The notes: generated by a model not told the origin, from the sequence alone. A stretch of 64,000 bases of DNA from Mycolicibacterium elephantis DSM 44368 (GCF_004014805.1 NZ_ATDN01000016.1:1-64000), one strand, 5' to 3'; positions 43,498-52,724 are shown, numbered from the stretch's first letter. Numbers and translations: made by a program.

Positions 43498-44373
43498 CTA
43501 TCGCTCGACGGCCAGGCCGAACAACCGCTCGGCCGCGGTATACGCGTCGTCGCTGCCGTCGGCGACGGACCGCGCAAGCCGGTCCAGGTCCGGATGGTTA
43601 CGCAGCAGGGTCTGCGCGAGCGACAGGATCTGGGCGCGAGCCCGCGCGGTGCGTCGCCCGGGATTGTCCGCACGATGATGCGCCTCGATGGCCTCGACCA
43701 ACTCCGCGATCCCCTGCCCCTGGGTCGCAACGATTTTCAGGATCGGCACGCTGGTCTCGCCGCGCAGGTCACGGACAGTTTGATCGGCACCTTCGCGGTC
43801 CGCCTTGTTGATGACCACGATGTCGGCGACTTCCAGCACCCCCGCCTTAGCGGCCTGAACGGCGTCACCGCCACCGGGATTGAGGATGACGATCGTCGGG
43901 TCGGCGACGGCTGCGATCTCGATCTCCGACTGCCCGACACCGACGGTCTCCAGCACGATCAGGTCGTAGGACAGCGCGGCGAGCAACCTGATTGCCGCGG
44001 GCACCGCGGCGGCCAATCCACCGAGGTGACCGCGGGCGGCCACCGAGCGGATGAGCACGTCGGAATCGTTGATATGCGCGGCCATTCGGATCCGGTCGCC
44101 CAGCAGCGCACCGCCGCTGTACGGCGACGACGGGTCGACGGCGAGCACCGCCACCCTCATGCCCTTCTCCCGGTAGGCACCGACGAGCACGCCCACCATC
44201 GTCGACTTACCGGCGCCCGGCGGGCCGGTGACGCCCACGATACGTGGCGGGGTTACCGCGCCGAGCGCGTCGAGAACCTCGTTGCGGCGGGAACTTTCGA
44301 CCAGGCTCAGCAGGCGCCCGGCGGCCCTGGTGGAGCCGCTGCGCGCCGCCGCAATGAGCTCGTCGATGGTCAT
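43498..44373 (-). CDS. meaB: MeaB-type GTPase chaperone of B12-dependent acyl-CoA mutase
   Basis: The 291-aa G3E/MeaB GTPase has the P-loop GPPGAGKST at residues 50-58, DPSSPYSGGALLGDRIRM, the switch ETVGVGQSE and the guanine-specificity NKAD. MeaB proteins load, gate and protect adenosylcobalamin on methylmalonyl-CoA-type mutases. It is encoded 12 bp after the thiolase and about 10 kb from the mutase genes at 53763-55762, which it presumably serves. This may be a dedicated copy rather than the housekeeping one. Confidence 0.88.
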   Translation of the reverse strand: MTIDELIAAARSGSTRAAGRLLSLVESSRRNEVLDALGAVTPPRIVGVTGPPGAGKSTMVGVLVGAYREKGMRVAVLAVDPSSPYSGGALLGDRIRMAAHINDSDVLIRSVAARGHLGGLAAAVPAAIRLLAALSYDLIVLETVGVGQSEIEIAAVADPTIVILNPGGGDAVQAAKAGVLEVADIVVINKADREGADQTVRDLRGETSVPILKIVATQGQGIAELVEAIEAHHRADNPGRRTARARAQILSLAQTLLRNHPDLDRLARSVADGSDDAYTAAERLFGLAVER

Positions 44374-44385
44374 CGCTTCCGCAGT

Positions 44386-45537
44386 CTACGGGGCCGGGAC
44401 CTCGATCACCGTAGCCGATCCCATCCCGCCGCCCGCGCACATCGCGGCCACGCCGACCCCACCGCCGCGCCTGCGCAACTCGTGCACGAGCGTGACGAGC
44501 ATCCGCGCGCCGGTGGCGGCCACCGGATGGCCGAGCGAGCACCCGCTGCCGCTGACGTTGACGCGTTCGGGGTCGATGTCGAGCAGCTTGATGGTCGCCA
44601 CACACATCGACGCGAACGCCTCGTTGATCTCGAACACATCGACATCGGAGAGGGAAACCCGGGCCCGCGCAAGCGCTTTCGGAATCGCCTCCACCGGAGC
44701 CAGCCCGGTCGATGCCGGGTCGACCCCCACCGAAACCCACGAGCGCACGGTGGCCAGAGCCGGCAGCCCGAGGCGATCACTCGCGATCCCCAGCACCGCG
44801 GCGCCGTCGTTCGCACCACATGCGTTACCGGCAGTGATGGAGAAACCCTCGATCTCGGGATGCAAGGGCTTGAGCGCGGCCAGCTTCTCGAGGCTGGTGT
44901 CGCGGCGGGGATGCTCGTCGGTGTCGAACAGGCCGTGCGGCGTCTCGATCGGCACGATCTCGTGCTTGAACCGGCCTTCGTCGATCGCCGCGATCGCCTT
45001 GCGGTGCGAGCCCAGTGCCCACTCGTCCATCTCGGCGCGGCTCACCCCGGCCTTGACCGCGGCGTTCCAGCCCACGGTGATCGACATGTCCATGTTCGGC
45101 GCGTCCGGCCGGTCCGGATGCGTGGGTGGAAACCAGTCGACCCAGTCCTGCTCGTCCCCCTCGCCGGCTCGGCGCTTGAACCGCGGTGACGTGGACGCGG
45201 AGTTGACCCCGCCGGCGATGACGAGCTGGTCCATCCCCGCGCGAATGCTGGCCGCCGCGGCCTGCACCGCGGCCTGCCCCGCCGCGCAGTGCCGGTTCAC
45301 GGCAAGCCCCGGGACCGCGGTCAACCCCGCGGTGATCGCCGCATGCCGGGCCACGACACCGCCGCCGTACAGGCCCTCACCGAGCACCACGTCGTCGACC
45401 TGATGCGAACCCAGATCGCCGACCGCGGCACCCACCACGTGCTCGGCGAGCCGATAGGCGTCGGTGTCGCGAAGCGTGCCCTTCATGGCGGTGCCGATGG
45501 GCGTGCGAAGCGCCGAAACGATCACGGCTTCAGGCAT
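44386..45537 (-). CDS. Thiolase (acetyl-CoA acetyltransferase family)
   Basis: The 383-aa thiolase has the acylating Cys in VNRHCAAGQ, EINEAFAS with its His/Asn region, and the second catalytic Cys context GSGCSLGHPVAATG. It probably releases acetyl- or propionyl-CoA in the last step of a beta-oxidation turn. Length and motifs fit a degradative FadA-type enzyme. Divergent from an SDR gene across operator copy 6; forms an operon with meaB. Confidence 0.9.
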   Translation of the reverse strand: MPEAVIVSALRTPIGTAMKGTLRDTDAYRLAEHVVGAAVGDLGSHQVDDVVLGEGLYGGGVVARHAAITAGLTAVPGLAVNRHCAAGQAAVQAAAASIRAGMDQLVIAGGVNSASTSPRFKRRAGEGDEQDWVDWFPPTHPDRPDAPNMDMSITVGWNAAVKAGVSRAEMDEWALGSHRKAIAAIDEGRFKHEIVPIETPHGLFDTDEHPRRDTSLEKLAALKPLHPEIEGFSITAGNACGANDGAAVLGIASDRLGLPALATVRSWVSVGVDPASTGLAPVEAIPKALARARVSLSDVDVFEINEAFASMCVATIKLLDIDPERVNVSGSGCSLGHPVAATGARMLVTLVHELRRRGGGVGVAAMCAGGGMGSATVIEVPAP

Positions 45538-45561
45538 GGTGTCTCCGTTCCAAACGAGGGC

Positions 45562-45576
45562 GAGAATGTTATTCTC
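45562..45576. promoter_or_regulatory. GAGAAYnnnRTTCTC operator, copy 6
   Basis: GAGAATGTTATTCTC, a perfect 6+3+6 palindrome in the 76-bp gap between the divergent thiolase (start 45537) and SDR (start 45614) genes. One site could control both directions. Confidence 0.8.
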
Positions 45577-45613
45577 TCAGTTCGAGAGTGCCAGTTGCAA
45601 GAAGGGGAACCAT

Positions 45614-46378
45614 ATGCAAATCGCAGGTAACGCCGCGATCGTGGTCGGCGGTGCAGGCGGCCTTGGCGAGGCAACGGTTCGGCGCCTGCAGGGCGCGGGG
45701 GCCAAAGTCGTGGTCGCCGACCTCGCCGACGACAAGGGCAAGGCGCTCGAAAACGAACTCGGCGTGCGCTACGTGCCCACCGACGCCACCTCCGAGGAGT
45801 CGGTGCTCGCGGCGATCGCCGAGGCGGAGGCCCTCGGGCCGCTGCGCATCGCGGTCGACACCCACGGCGGCCCCGCCGGCGGTGGGCGGCTGGTCGGCAA
45901 GGACGGCGCCCCGCTGGGACTCGACGCCTTCGAGACGACCATCAAGTACTACCTGACCGCGGTGTTCAACGTCATGCGGCTGAGCGCGGCGGCGATCGGC
46001 AGGACCGAGCCCCTGGAGGAGGGCGGCCGAGGCGTCATCGTGAACACCGCGTCGATCGCCGGCTACGAAGGCCAGATCGGGCAGCTGCCCTACGCCGCCG
46101 CCAAGGGCGGTGTCATCGGCATGACGCTCAACGCGGCCCGCGACCTGTCGCCGCTGGGCATCCGCGTCGTCACCATCGCGCCGGGCACCATCAACACGCC
46201 CGCCTACGGCCAGGCGGCCGACCAGCTCGAGCAGTACTGGGGTCCACAGGTGCCGTTCCCCAAGCGAATGGGCCGGTCGACGGAGTACGCGCAGCTGGCG
46301 CAGAGCATCGTCGAAAACGACTACCTCAACGGCGAGATCATTCGCCTCGATGGAGCGTTGCGGTTCCCCCCGAAGTGA
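45614..46378 (+). CDS. SDR of the 3-hydroxyacyl-CoA dehydrogenase (HSD10-like) type
   Basis: The 254-aa SDR has VVGGAGGLGEATVRRL, NTASIAG, YAAAKGG and a long insertion around VDTHGGPAGGGRL as in type II hydroxyacyl-CoA dehydrogenases (HSD17B10). It would oxidise a 3-hydroxyacyl-CoA before the thiolase encoded divergently. ATG at 45614 follows AAGGGG. The cofactor is probably NAD (Asp in VVADLA). Confidence 0.85.
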   Translation: MQIAGNAAIVVGGAGGLGEATVRRLQGAGAKVVVADLADDKGKALENELGVRYVPTDATSEESVLAAIAEAEALGPLRIAVDTHGGPAGGGRLVGKDGAPLGLDAFETTIKYYLTAVFNVMRLSAAAIGRTEPLEEGGRGVIVNTASIAGYEGQIGQLPYAAAKGGVIGMTLNAARDLSPLGIRVVTIAPGTINTPAYGQAADQLEQYWGPQVPFPKRMGRSTEYAQLAQSIVENDYLNGEIIRLDGALRFPPK

Positions 46379-46385
46379 TCCGGCA

Positions 46386-47126
46386 GTGACGCTGACGGGC
46401 AAGGTCGCGTTCGTCGCAGGTGCCAGCCGCGGCATCGGTGCGACGGTGGCGGCCGCGCTCGCCCGGGAAGGTGCGGCGGTCGCCGTCGCCGCGCGTTCGG
46501 AACAAGAGGGCAAGGTGCCCGGGACCATTCACGCTGTCGCCGAACGCATCACGTCAGCCGGTGGACGTGCGTTACCGGTGCAATGCGATGTCACCAGCGA
46601 AGAGTCGGTCCAGAATGCGGTCACAGCAACGGTTTCGGAGTTCGGCGGGATCGACGTGTTGATCGCCAACGCGGGTGTGCTGTGGCTGGGACCGATCGAG
46701 TCGACACCGCTCAAGCGCTGGCAGCTGTGCCTCAACGTGAACCTGACCGGTGTGTTCCTGGTGACCAGGGCCGTCATTCCGCACGTGCGCGCCCGCGGCG
46801 GCGGTTCGCTGATCGCGATCACCACCACCGGCGTCGACATGATCGAGCACGGCTCCAACGCCTACTGGGTGTCCAAGGCGGCCGTCGAACGGTTATATCT
46901 GGGGCTGGCCACCGATCTGCGGCCGGACAACATCGCCGTGAACTGTCTGTCCCCCTCGCGGGTGGTGTTGACCGAAGGATGGCAGGCCGGCGCCGGCGGT
47001 ATGCAGGTGCCGCCCGAGATGGTCGAGCCGCCGGAGGCGATGGCCAACGCGGCGGTGCGACTGGCCGGCCAGGACGCCCGCGGCATCACCGGCACGATCC
47101 AGCGCTCCGAAGCCCTCACCTTCTAG
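46386..47126 (+). CDS. Short-chain dehydrogenase/reductase
   Basis: The 246-aa SDR has AGASRGIGATVA, IANAGV, ITTTG at the catalytic strand (Thr in place of Ser at the usual position) and YWVSKAAVE. The HAVAERI insertion after beta-2 is seen in HSDL2-like proteins. GTG start 8 bp after the previous stop. The substitution at the Ser position may lower activity or mark a different subfamily. Confidence 0.8.
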   Translation: MTLTGKVAFVAGASRGIGATVAAALAREGAAVAVAARSEQEGKVPGTIHAVAERITSAGGRALPVQCDVTSEESVQNAVTATVSEFGGIDVLIANAGVLWLGPIESTPLKRWQLCLNVNLTGVFLVTRAVIPHVRARGGGSLIAITTTGVDMIEHGSNAYWVSKAAVERLYLGLATDLRPDNIAVNCLSPSRVVLTEGWQAGAGGMQVPPEMVEPPEAMANAAVRLAGQDARGITGTIQRSEALTF

Positions 47127-47128
47127 CG

Positions 47129-47185
47129 CGAAATAGCATTCCAGGCGGTGATTTCGCCAAAGCAACGACCTGGAATGCTATTTCG
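47129..47185. terminator. Bidirectional hairpin between convergent genes
   Basis: The 17-bp perfect arms CGAAATAGCATTCCAGG (47129-47145) and its reverse complement (47169-47185) lie in the 67-bp gap between the convergent SDR and ECH genes. This can terminate both transcripts. The first 14 bases recur at 18365 inside a coding sequence, which suggests a dispersed repeat. Confidence 0.7.
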
Positions 47186-47193
47186 GCGGCGGA

Positions 47194-47961
47194 TCAGTTC
47201 TTCTTGTCGATCAGCCCGTCGACGATCTTGTTGAAATCGGCGGTACCGAACGACACGTATTCCGCGAGGTTCGCGTAATCCAGCGATGCCAGCACAGCCT
47301 TCTCCAGCTGCAAGTTCATCAGACGCTTTGTCGCCTCCACGGCTTGCTGCGGAAGCTCGATGAGCTTCTTGGCGCACGCGACGGCCTCGGCCAGCGGGTC
47401 CTCGACCACGTGATTGGCCAATCCGAGTTCGACAGCGCGCTGGGCCTTGATCCGCACACCGGTGAGCGCGAACTCCTTGGCCTGCAGCAGGCTGATCTGT
47501 GAACCCCACACCAGCGGACCACCGTCGGCCGCGACCAGCCCGATAGTGACGTGCGGGTCGGCGAAGAACGCGTGTTCGGCGATGTAGACGACATCCGAAA
47601 GCGCCGCGAGGCTGCAACCCAGTCCGACGGCCGGGCCGTTGACGGCGGCGACCACCGGGATACGGCAGCGCACCATCCCGATCACGATGTCGCGACCGTG
47701 CTTGATCGTCTTCTGGCGCAACGCTTCGTCGTTGCGCAACTCGTCGAGGTAATTGAAGTCACCACCCGCCGAGAATGCCCTTCCGGCACCGGTGATCACC
47801 GCCGCGCGCGCGTCGGCGTCCTCGTTGAGCGCGTCCCAGAGCCGCGCCAGCCCGACGTGCAGGGCGTCGTTGACCGCGTTCAGGTCATCGGGCCGGTTCA
47901 GCGTGATGATGCGCAGTGCGCCGTCGGCTTGAACGTCGATTTCCGGTGGCAGGTCGTACAA
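47194..47961 (-). CDS. Enoyl-CoA hydratase/isomerase
   Basis: The 255-aa crotonase has LRIITLNRPDDLNAVN, GAGRAFSAGGDFNYL and GPAVGLGCSLAALSD, the two oxyanion-hole loops. The Glu at the usual catalytic site is not obvious, with Val/Ala residues there instead (ADPHVTIGLVAADG), so an isomerase or C-C lyase role is possible. It ends the leftward operon ligase-ACAD-ACAD-ECH. Confidence 0.87.
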   Translation of the reverse strand: MYDLPPEIDVQADGALRIITLNRPDDLNAVNDALHVGLARLWDALNEDADARAAVITGAGRAFSAGGDFNYLDELRNDEALRQKTIKHGRDIVIGMVRCRIPVVAAVNGPAVGLGCSLAALSDVVYIAEHAFFADPHVTIGLVAADGGPLVWGSQISLLQAKEFALTGVRIKAQRAVELGLANHVVEDPLAEAVACAKKLIELPQQAVEATKRLMNLQLEKAVLASLDYANLAEYVSFGTADFNKIVDGLIDKKN

Positions 47962-47962
47962 A

Positions 47963-49063
47963 TCAGGCTCCTAACCCGAGAATCCGTGAGGCGATGATGT
48001 TCTTCTGAATCTGTGACGTGCCGCCCATGACACTTTGTGCGCGACTGTACATGTAGGCGCCAAACAACTCCGGGTCGCTGGTCCCGACCGTCGCCAGCGC
48101 CGCGTGTCCGACGGACTGCTCGACCCACGTCATGAGCAGCTTGTCGAGCGAGCCCTGTGGGCCGTGGGTGATGCCGTCGAGCTGCTCCGACAACCGCCTG
48201 CGTACGTGCAACCGCAGCATCTCGGTCTGCACCCACGCCCACGACAGCTCCTGCGGTGTCACGCCTTCTACCTGAGAAGCCAGCTGCCGCACCAGCTTTC
48301 CGTACCGGGCCGAGAAGCCCAGCGTCGAGGGCTCCCGCTCGTGGCTGACGACGGTCATCGCCAACTTCCAGCCTTCGCCGGGTTGACCCACCATCTGATC
48401 GGCGGGCACCCGCGCTCCGTCGAACGTGACCTGGCCGAACTCCTTGGTGACGCCACTGATCATCTTCAACGGCCGCTGCTCGATGCCCGGCTGATGCATC
48501 GAGACGATGAACGCCGAAATGCTTTTGTGTTTCGGTAAGTGCTTCGGGACGTCCTTGTCCGTGCGGGCCAACAGCAGACACCAGTCGGCCACATCGGAAT
48601 AGCTGGTCCAGATCTTGTGGCCGGAGATGACGTACTCGTCGCCCTCACGGGTCGCCGTCGTGGTCAGCGACGCCAGATCGGACCCCGCGCCGGGTTCGGA
48701 GAAGCCCTGACACCAGCGCTCGGTGCCGTTGATCATTCCGGGCAGGAAGCGTTGCCGCAGCTCCTCGCTGCCGTGGTGCGACAGCCCGACGACCAGGTAG
48801 CCCAGGCTCGGCCGCGCCGGCGCCCCGGCCTTGGCGATCTCCTCGTCGACGATCACGTCGTACACCGGCGGAAGATCCTGTCCGCCGTACTTTTTCGGCC
48901 ATGACGTGCCGAAGAAGCCGGCCTCATACAGCGCCTGGTGCCAGGCGCCCTGGGCGGCCCAGTACTCGTCCCCCGATGTCGGGAACTTCCCCTTCTGCTC
49001 GGTGAGCCAGGCGCGCAACCGTTCGCGGAACGCGGCTTCCTCCGGCGAATCACGAAAGTCCAA
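47963..49063 (-). CDS. Acyl-CoA dehydrogenase, larger subunit of a probable alpha2beta2 enzyme
   Basis: About 366 aa, with WCQGFSEPGAGSDLAS, IWTSYSDVADW and MGGTSQIQKNIIASRILG. The TTG at 49063 is chosen because GGAGGAG lies 8 bp upstream and the LDFRDSPEEAAF start matches the family N-terminus. It overlaps the small subunit gene by 14 bp. Together with that subunit it looks like the second heteromeric ACAD of the window. Confidence 0.88.
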   Translation of the reverse strand: MDFRDSPEEAAFRERLRAWLTEQKGKFPTSGDEYWAAQGAWHQALYEAGFFGTSWPKKYGGQDLPPVYDVIVDEEIAKAGAPARPSLGYLVVGLSHHGSEELRQRFLPGMINGTERWCQGFSEPGAGSDLASLTTTATREGDEYVISGHKIWTSYSDVADWCLLLARTDKDVPKHLPKHKSISAFIVSMHQPGIEQRPLKMISGVTKEFGQVTFDGARVPADQMVGQPGEGWKLAMTVVSHEREPSTLGFSARYGKLVRQLASQVEGVTPQELSWAWVQTEMLRLHVRRRLSEQLDGITHGPQGSLDKLLMTWVEQSVGHAALATVGTSDPELFGAYMYSRAQSVMGGTSQIQKNIIASRILGLGA

Positions 49064-49865
49064 TGGACAGCTCCTCCAGCTTGACAGGCCATGTCTCGGT
49101 GGCGGCCAGCACCCGCCGCAGATACACGTGCGCAAGGCATTCCCAGGTGTTGCCGATCCCGCCGTGCACTTGGATCGACGTCTCGCAGACCGTCAACGCC
49201 GCACGCGCACAGTAGATCTTGGCGACCCGTGCGGCCTCGACCGCTTCGGCGGCGGGCAACTCGTCGACCGCCCACGCGGCATGGCGCAGCACGCTGATCG
49301 AGCCCTCGATGAGCGCCAGCCCCTCGGCCAGCATGTGACCCACCGCCTGATACGACCCGATCGTCGCGCCGTACTGTTCGCGGACCTTGGCGTACTCCAC
49401 CGCCAGGTTCTGCGTTCCCCGCGCCGCGCCGACCAGGTCCGCGCAGGTGACGGTGAGCGCCAAGGCGAGCCAACGGGTCGCGTCGTCGTCGCTCAGGTCA
49501 CGAAGCTCCGCGGGTGACTCCACCACCCCCGCAAGCGCTTTCGTCAGATCGACGTCACCTCGCGTCACTACCGCCGCGGAGTACTGCCGACCCAGTCGAC
49601 GGCCGAGGTCGTCGGCCAGCACCGGCCCGACGAACGGCACGTCGACCAGTCCGCGAGCGAACTCCTCGGCGACGATCGCCACCTCGACACCGGAGCCCCC
49701 ATCGGAGCGCAGCGTGCGAAAGCCGGTGGCGTCGACGGCCTTCTCCAGCCGGGCAAGGCGCTCGGCGTCGTCGAGTTCGGCGACGGAGCCCGGACCGAGG
49801 TCGTCGGCGAGTTTCGCCGCGGCATCTCTCAGCTGCTGCTGTTCAGCCGTCAGTCGAACATCCAT
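49050..49865 (-). CDS. Acyl-CoA dehydrogenase-like protein, smaller subunit
   Basis: At 271 aa it lacks much of the FAD-binding middle domain but keeps REQYGATIGSYQAVGHMLAE and QVHGGIGNTWECLAHVYLRR from the C-terminal ACAD domain. It is the partner of the adjacent 366-aa ACAD by gene order and overlap. Its own start overlaps the acyl-CoA ligase gene by 23 bp, so the four genes are tightly coupled. Confidence 0.83.
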   Translation of the reverse strand: MDVRLTAEQQQLRDAAAKLADDLGPGSVAELDDAERLARLEKAVDATGFRTLRSDGGSGVEVAIVAEEFARGLVDVPFVGPVLADDLGRRLGRQYSAAVVTRGDVDLTKALAGVVESPAELRDLSDDDATRWLALALTVTCADLVGAARGTQNLAVEYAKVREQYGATIGSYQAVGHMLAEGLALIEGSISVLRHAAWAVDELPAAEAVEAARVAKIYCARAALTVCETSIQVHGGIGNTWECLAHVYLRRVLAATETWPVKLEELSIGLS

Positions 49866-51246
49866 GCTGCTCCTTCAGCACTCGGCGCAATACCTTCCCG
49901 GAAGGTAAGCGAGGTATCTCGGGAACGATCACCACCCGGCTCAGCCGCTTGTAGGACGCCAATCGCTCGGCGACAAGCTCGCACAACTCTCGTGGCTCGA
50001 GTTCAGCGCGGGTCGCGACGGCGGCGACCACCGCCTCACCGTCGACGGGATCAGGCACGCCGAACACCGCGCAGTCCTTGACGGCCGGGTGCCCGTGCAA
50101 GACCGCCTCGATCTCGGCAGGGGCGATCTGAAAGCCTCGGACCTTGATCATCTCCTTGGCCCGATCCGTGATGCGCAGCCACCCTTCGTCGTCGAGACAG
50201 CCGACGTCGCCGGTGCGGTACCACCCGTCCGAGAACGCCTGAACCGTCGCAGAATCCGGCAGGTACCCGGCCATCACGGAGTCGGCTCGCACCTGGATCT
50301 CCCCCACCTCATGGTCAGGCAGCACGGCGCCGTCTTTCAGCGAGACGATGCGTACGCTCACACCGGGCACGGGACGGCCCACGGTGTCCAGCCTCGCCCC
50401 GTGCAGCGAGTTGCATGAGATCACCGGTAATTCGCTTGTGCCGTAGGCGGTTACCCAGTTAACTCCGACCTTGTCGGCGACGGCCTTGGCCACGCTCTCG
50501 GTGACCGGTGTCGCGCACCACATGATGTAGCGCAGGGACGATAGGTCGTAGGACTCGAGCTTCGGATGGCCGGCCAGCGCCAGCGCGATCGGCGCGACAG
50601 CCATCTCGATGGTGATTCGGTCGGCTTCGATGTGCTCCAACATCGAATCGATGTCGAACCTGCGGTGCAGCCGGATCCACGCGCCGGTGTCGAGCGCCAT
50701 CACGATGTTCAGCAAGCCCAGGATGTGCGACGGCGGCGTCATGATCTGCATCCGGTCGGCCGGCGAGAGCCCCAGGGCCTCCCGCCAGTGCCGGACCGCT
50801 TCGGCGAAGCCGCGGTGAGTGTGGCGCACCGCCTTGGGCATCCCGGTGGTGCCCGAACTGAAGACGAACAGCGCGTCGGATTCCGGGTCGGGTGCTCCGA
50901 GTGCACGCCGCTGCGGGGGCGCCGGTTCGTCCAGGTGCAGCATCGGCATGAACTCGGCGAGCACCGGGTGGTCACCGACGGCGTGCGCCGGCTTCGTCAG
51001 CGCCAGCGCATGCTCGACCTCTGTGCGCCGCCATGCCGGGCTGAGCAGAACCACCGCGGCGCCGAGCCCCCAGATGGCGCGCAGCGCGACGACGAACTCG
51101 GGGCGATTGGACGACATCAGCGCGACGCGCTGGCCCGCCGTCACCCCGCGTCGCTCGAGCAACCCGGCCATCGCGGCGGCCAGGTCGTCGAGTTCCGCCA
51201 GGGTGTACTCGCGCTCCTCGAAAACGAGCGCGGTCGCCTCACTCAC
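49843..51246 (-). CDS. AMP-forming acyl-CoA ligase (FadD/aromatic acid-CoA ligase-like)
   Basis: The 467-aa ANL enzyme, shorter than most FadD (about 540), has the P-loop FSSGTTGMPKAVRHTH, a YGTSELP variant of the A5 motif, YRTGDVGCLDDEGW and the C-terminal catalytic Lys in LPSGKVLRRVL. It activates a carboxylic acid as CoA thioester, probably the entry step to the ACAD/ECH genes behind it. GTG start; promoter with operator copy 7. Confidence 0.88.
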   Translation of the reverse strand: MSEATALVFEEREYTLAELDDLAAAMAGLLERRGVTAGQRVALMSSNRPEFVVALRAIWGLGAAVVLLSPAWRRTEVEHALALTKPAHAVGDHPVLAEFMPMLHLDEPAPPQRRALGAPDPESDALFVFSSGTTGMPKAVRHTHRGFAEAVRHWREALGLSPADRMQIMTPPSHILGLLNIVMALDTGAWIRLHRRFDIDSMLEHIEADRITIEMAVAPIALALAGHPKLESYDLSSLRYIMWCATPVTESVAKAVADKVGVNWVTAYGTSELPVISCNSLHGARLDTVGRPVPGVSVRIVSLKDGAVLPDHEVGEIQVRADSVMAGYLPDSATVQAFSDGWYRTGDVGCLDDEGWLRITDRAKEMIKVRGFQIAPAEIEAVLHGHPAVKDCAVFGVPDPVDGEAVVAAVATRAELEPRELCELVAERLASYKRLSRVVIVPEIPRLPSGKVLRRVLKEQHGCSTDG

Positions 51247-51309
51247 ACCCTGTCCTCACTGGCCGCTGCCGAGTTTCTACGATGTATGGAGAATAGCGTA
51301 TCATTTAAC

Positions 51310-51324
51310 GAGAATGATATTCTC
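51310..51324. promoter_or_regulatory. GAGAAYnnnRTTCTC operator, copy 7
   Basis: GAGAATGATATTCTC, a perfect 6+3+6 palindrome between the divergent ligase (start 51246) and ferredoxin (start 51358) genes. GGAGAATAGCG 20 bp to the left looks like an extra half-site. Confidence 0.8.
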
Positions 51325-51357
51325 ATTCAAATAGAATCCATATGCCAGGAGAGGTTG

Positions 51358-51675
51358 ATGACGGCAGATCCGATGCCTGCCCCACCCGCCGACCGCGGCG
51401 ACGGACAGGTGACGATCGTCCTCGACCACAAGAAGGTCTCGGTGCCGCGGATGGCGAACGAAACTCTCTTGGAGAGCGCCCGGCGCGCCGGCCTGTCCCC
51501 GCCGTTCTCGTGCGAAGCCGGCAACTGCGGCACCTGCATGGCCAAGCTGCTCGACGGCCACGCCACCATGCGGGTGAACGACGCCCTCGAACCCGATGAG
51601 GTCGAAGAGGGATACATCCTGACCTGCCAAGCTGTTCCGGAAACGCCGTCGGTCAGCGTCAGCTACGACGAGTGA
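51358..51675 (+). CDS. Plant-type [2Fe-2S] ferredoxin
   Basis: The 105-aa protein has the C-x4-C-x2-C...C pattern (CEAGNCGTCMAK, then LTCQA) of plant-type or oxygenase ferredoxin domains. The N-terminus TIVLDHKKVSVPRMANETLL is the beta-grasp start. ATG at 51358 follows CAGGAGAGG. It is a stand-alone ferredoxin; the Rieske oxygenase at 854, under the same operator, and the P450s are possible clients. The 3' end overlaps the convergent CoA-transferase by 13 bp. Confidence 0.87.
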   Translation: MTADPMPAPPADRGDGQVTIVLDHKKVSVPRMANETLLESARRAGLSPPFSCEAGNCGTCMAKLLDGHATMRVNDALEPDEVEEGYILTCQAVPETPSVSVSYDE

Positions 51676-52724
51676 GCCGCCAGCGGCCCCGTGCTGCCAT
51701 GCTCGTCGACCCGTGGCGGTGGCCGGTACTCCGGTTCGTAACCGTCGATTCGGATGGGGCTGCCCACCAACCGGAACTTCCCGGCCGTGACCACCACCTC
51801 CGGTGTCGCCTCCAGCGCTTCGGGCAGTGTCCGCACCGCCGCCACCGGAATGCCGAGCGGACGCAGTCGCGCCTCCCATCCGGCTGCGGTGTCGGTGGCC
51901 AGCGCGGCCGACACGACCGCTAGCACCTCGTCGCGCCTGGCCGCGCGCTCGGCCATGGTCGGAAAGCCCTCGATGCCGGCCTCGGCGCAGAAGGAGCGCC
52001 AGAACGCGTCGTGGGTGATGAACAGCGCCAGATAGCCGTCGGCGGTCAAAAAGAGCTGCGCCGGAACGTAATACGAATGCGCACCCATCGGATAGCGCAG
52101 GGGCGGCGCGCCGTCGTTGAGATAGGCCGATGCGCGGTAGTTCAGCTGTGACAGCATCACATCGCGCAACGAGACGTCCACCTGGCCGCCGCGGCCCGAC
52201 ACGATCTGCGCCAGCAGCCCCAACGCCGCCGCCAGCCCGGTGGAGTTGTCCGCCGACGAATAGCCGGGCAGCGTCGGCGGGCCGTCCGGGTCGCCCGTCA
52301 TCATCGCGACCCCGGTCGCCGCCTGGATGACGTAGTCGAACGCCGGGTCGTCGCCGCCGTCCAGACCGAAGCCCGTCATCGCCACACAGACGATCCGCTC
52401 GTTGAACTGCCGCAACGACTCGTAGGTCAGGCCCAGCCGCTTGATCGCCGACGGCTTCATATTCACCAGCAGCGCATGCGAACTCGCGACCAGCTCACCC
52501 AGCCTTTCGCGACCGGCGTCCGAGCGCAGATCCAGTACGACACTTTGCTTGTTGCGGTTGAGACTGGCGAAGTAGCTGTCGGACACCTGGCGCGAAATCT
52601 CGCCTCCGGGCGGCTCGACCTTGATCACTTCCGCGCCGAGGTCGGCCAGCAGCATCGTCGCGTACGGACCGGCCAGCATGACGCCGACCTCCAGGATGCG
52701 GATGCCGGCCAACGGAGGGGTCAC
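51663..52724 (-). CDS. CaiB/BaiF class III CoA-transferase
   Basis: The 353-aa single-module transferase starts ILEVGVMLAGPYATMLLADLG and keeps the catalytic Asp context YSSADNSTG. GTG at 52724 overlaps the LLM stop by 4 bp. It likely exchanges CoA between pathway acids. It is the last gene of the mutase operon. Confidence 0.87.
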   Translation of the reverse strand: MTPPLAGIRILEVGVMLAGPYATMLLADLGAEVIKVEPPGGEISRQVSDSYFASLNRNKQSVVLDLRSDAGRERLGELVASSHALLVNMKPSAIKRLGLTYESLRQFNERIVCVAMTGFGLDGGDDPAFDYVIQAATGVAMMTGDPDGPPTLPGYSSADNSTGLAAALGLLAQIVSGRGGQVDVSLRDVMLSQLNYRASAYLNDGAPPLRYPMGAHSYYVPAQLFLTADGYLALFITHDAFWRSFCAEAGIEGFPTMAERAARRDEVLAVVSAALATDTAAGWEARLRPLGIPVAAVRTLPEALEATPEVVVTAGKFRLVGSPIRIDGYEPEYRPPPRVDEHGSTGPLAAHSS

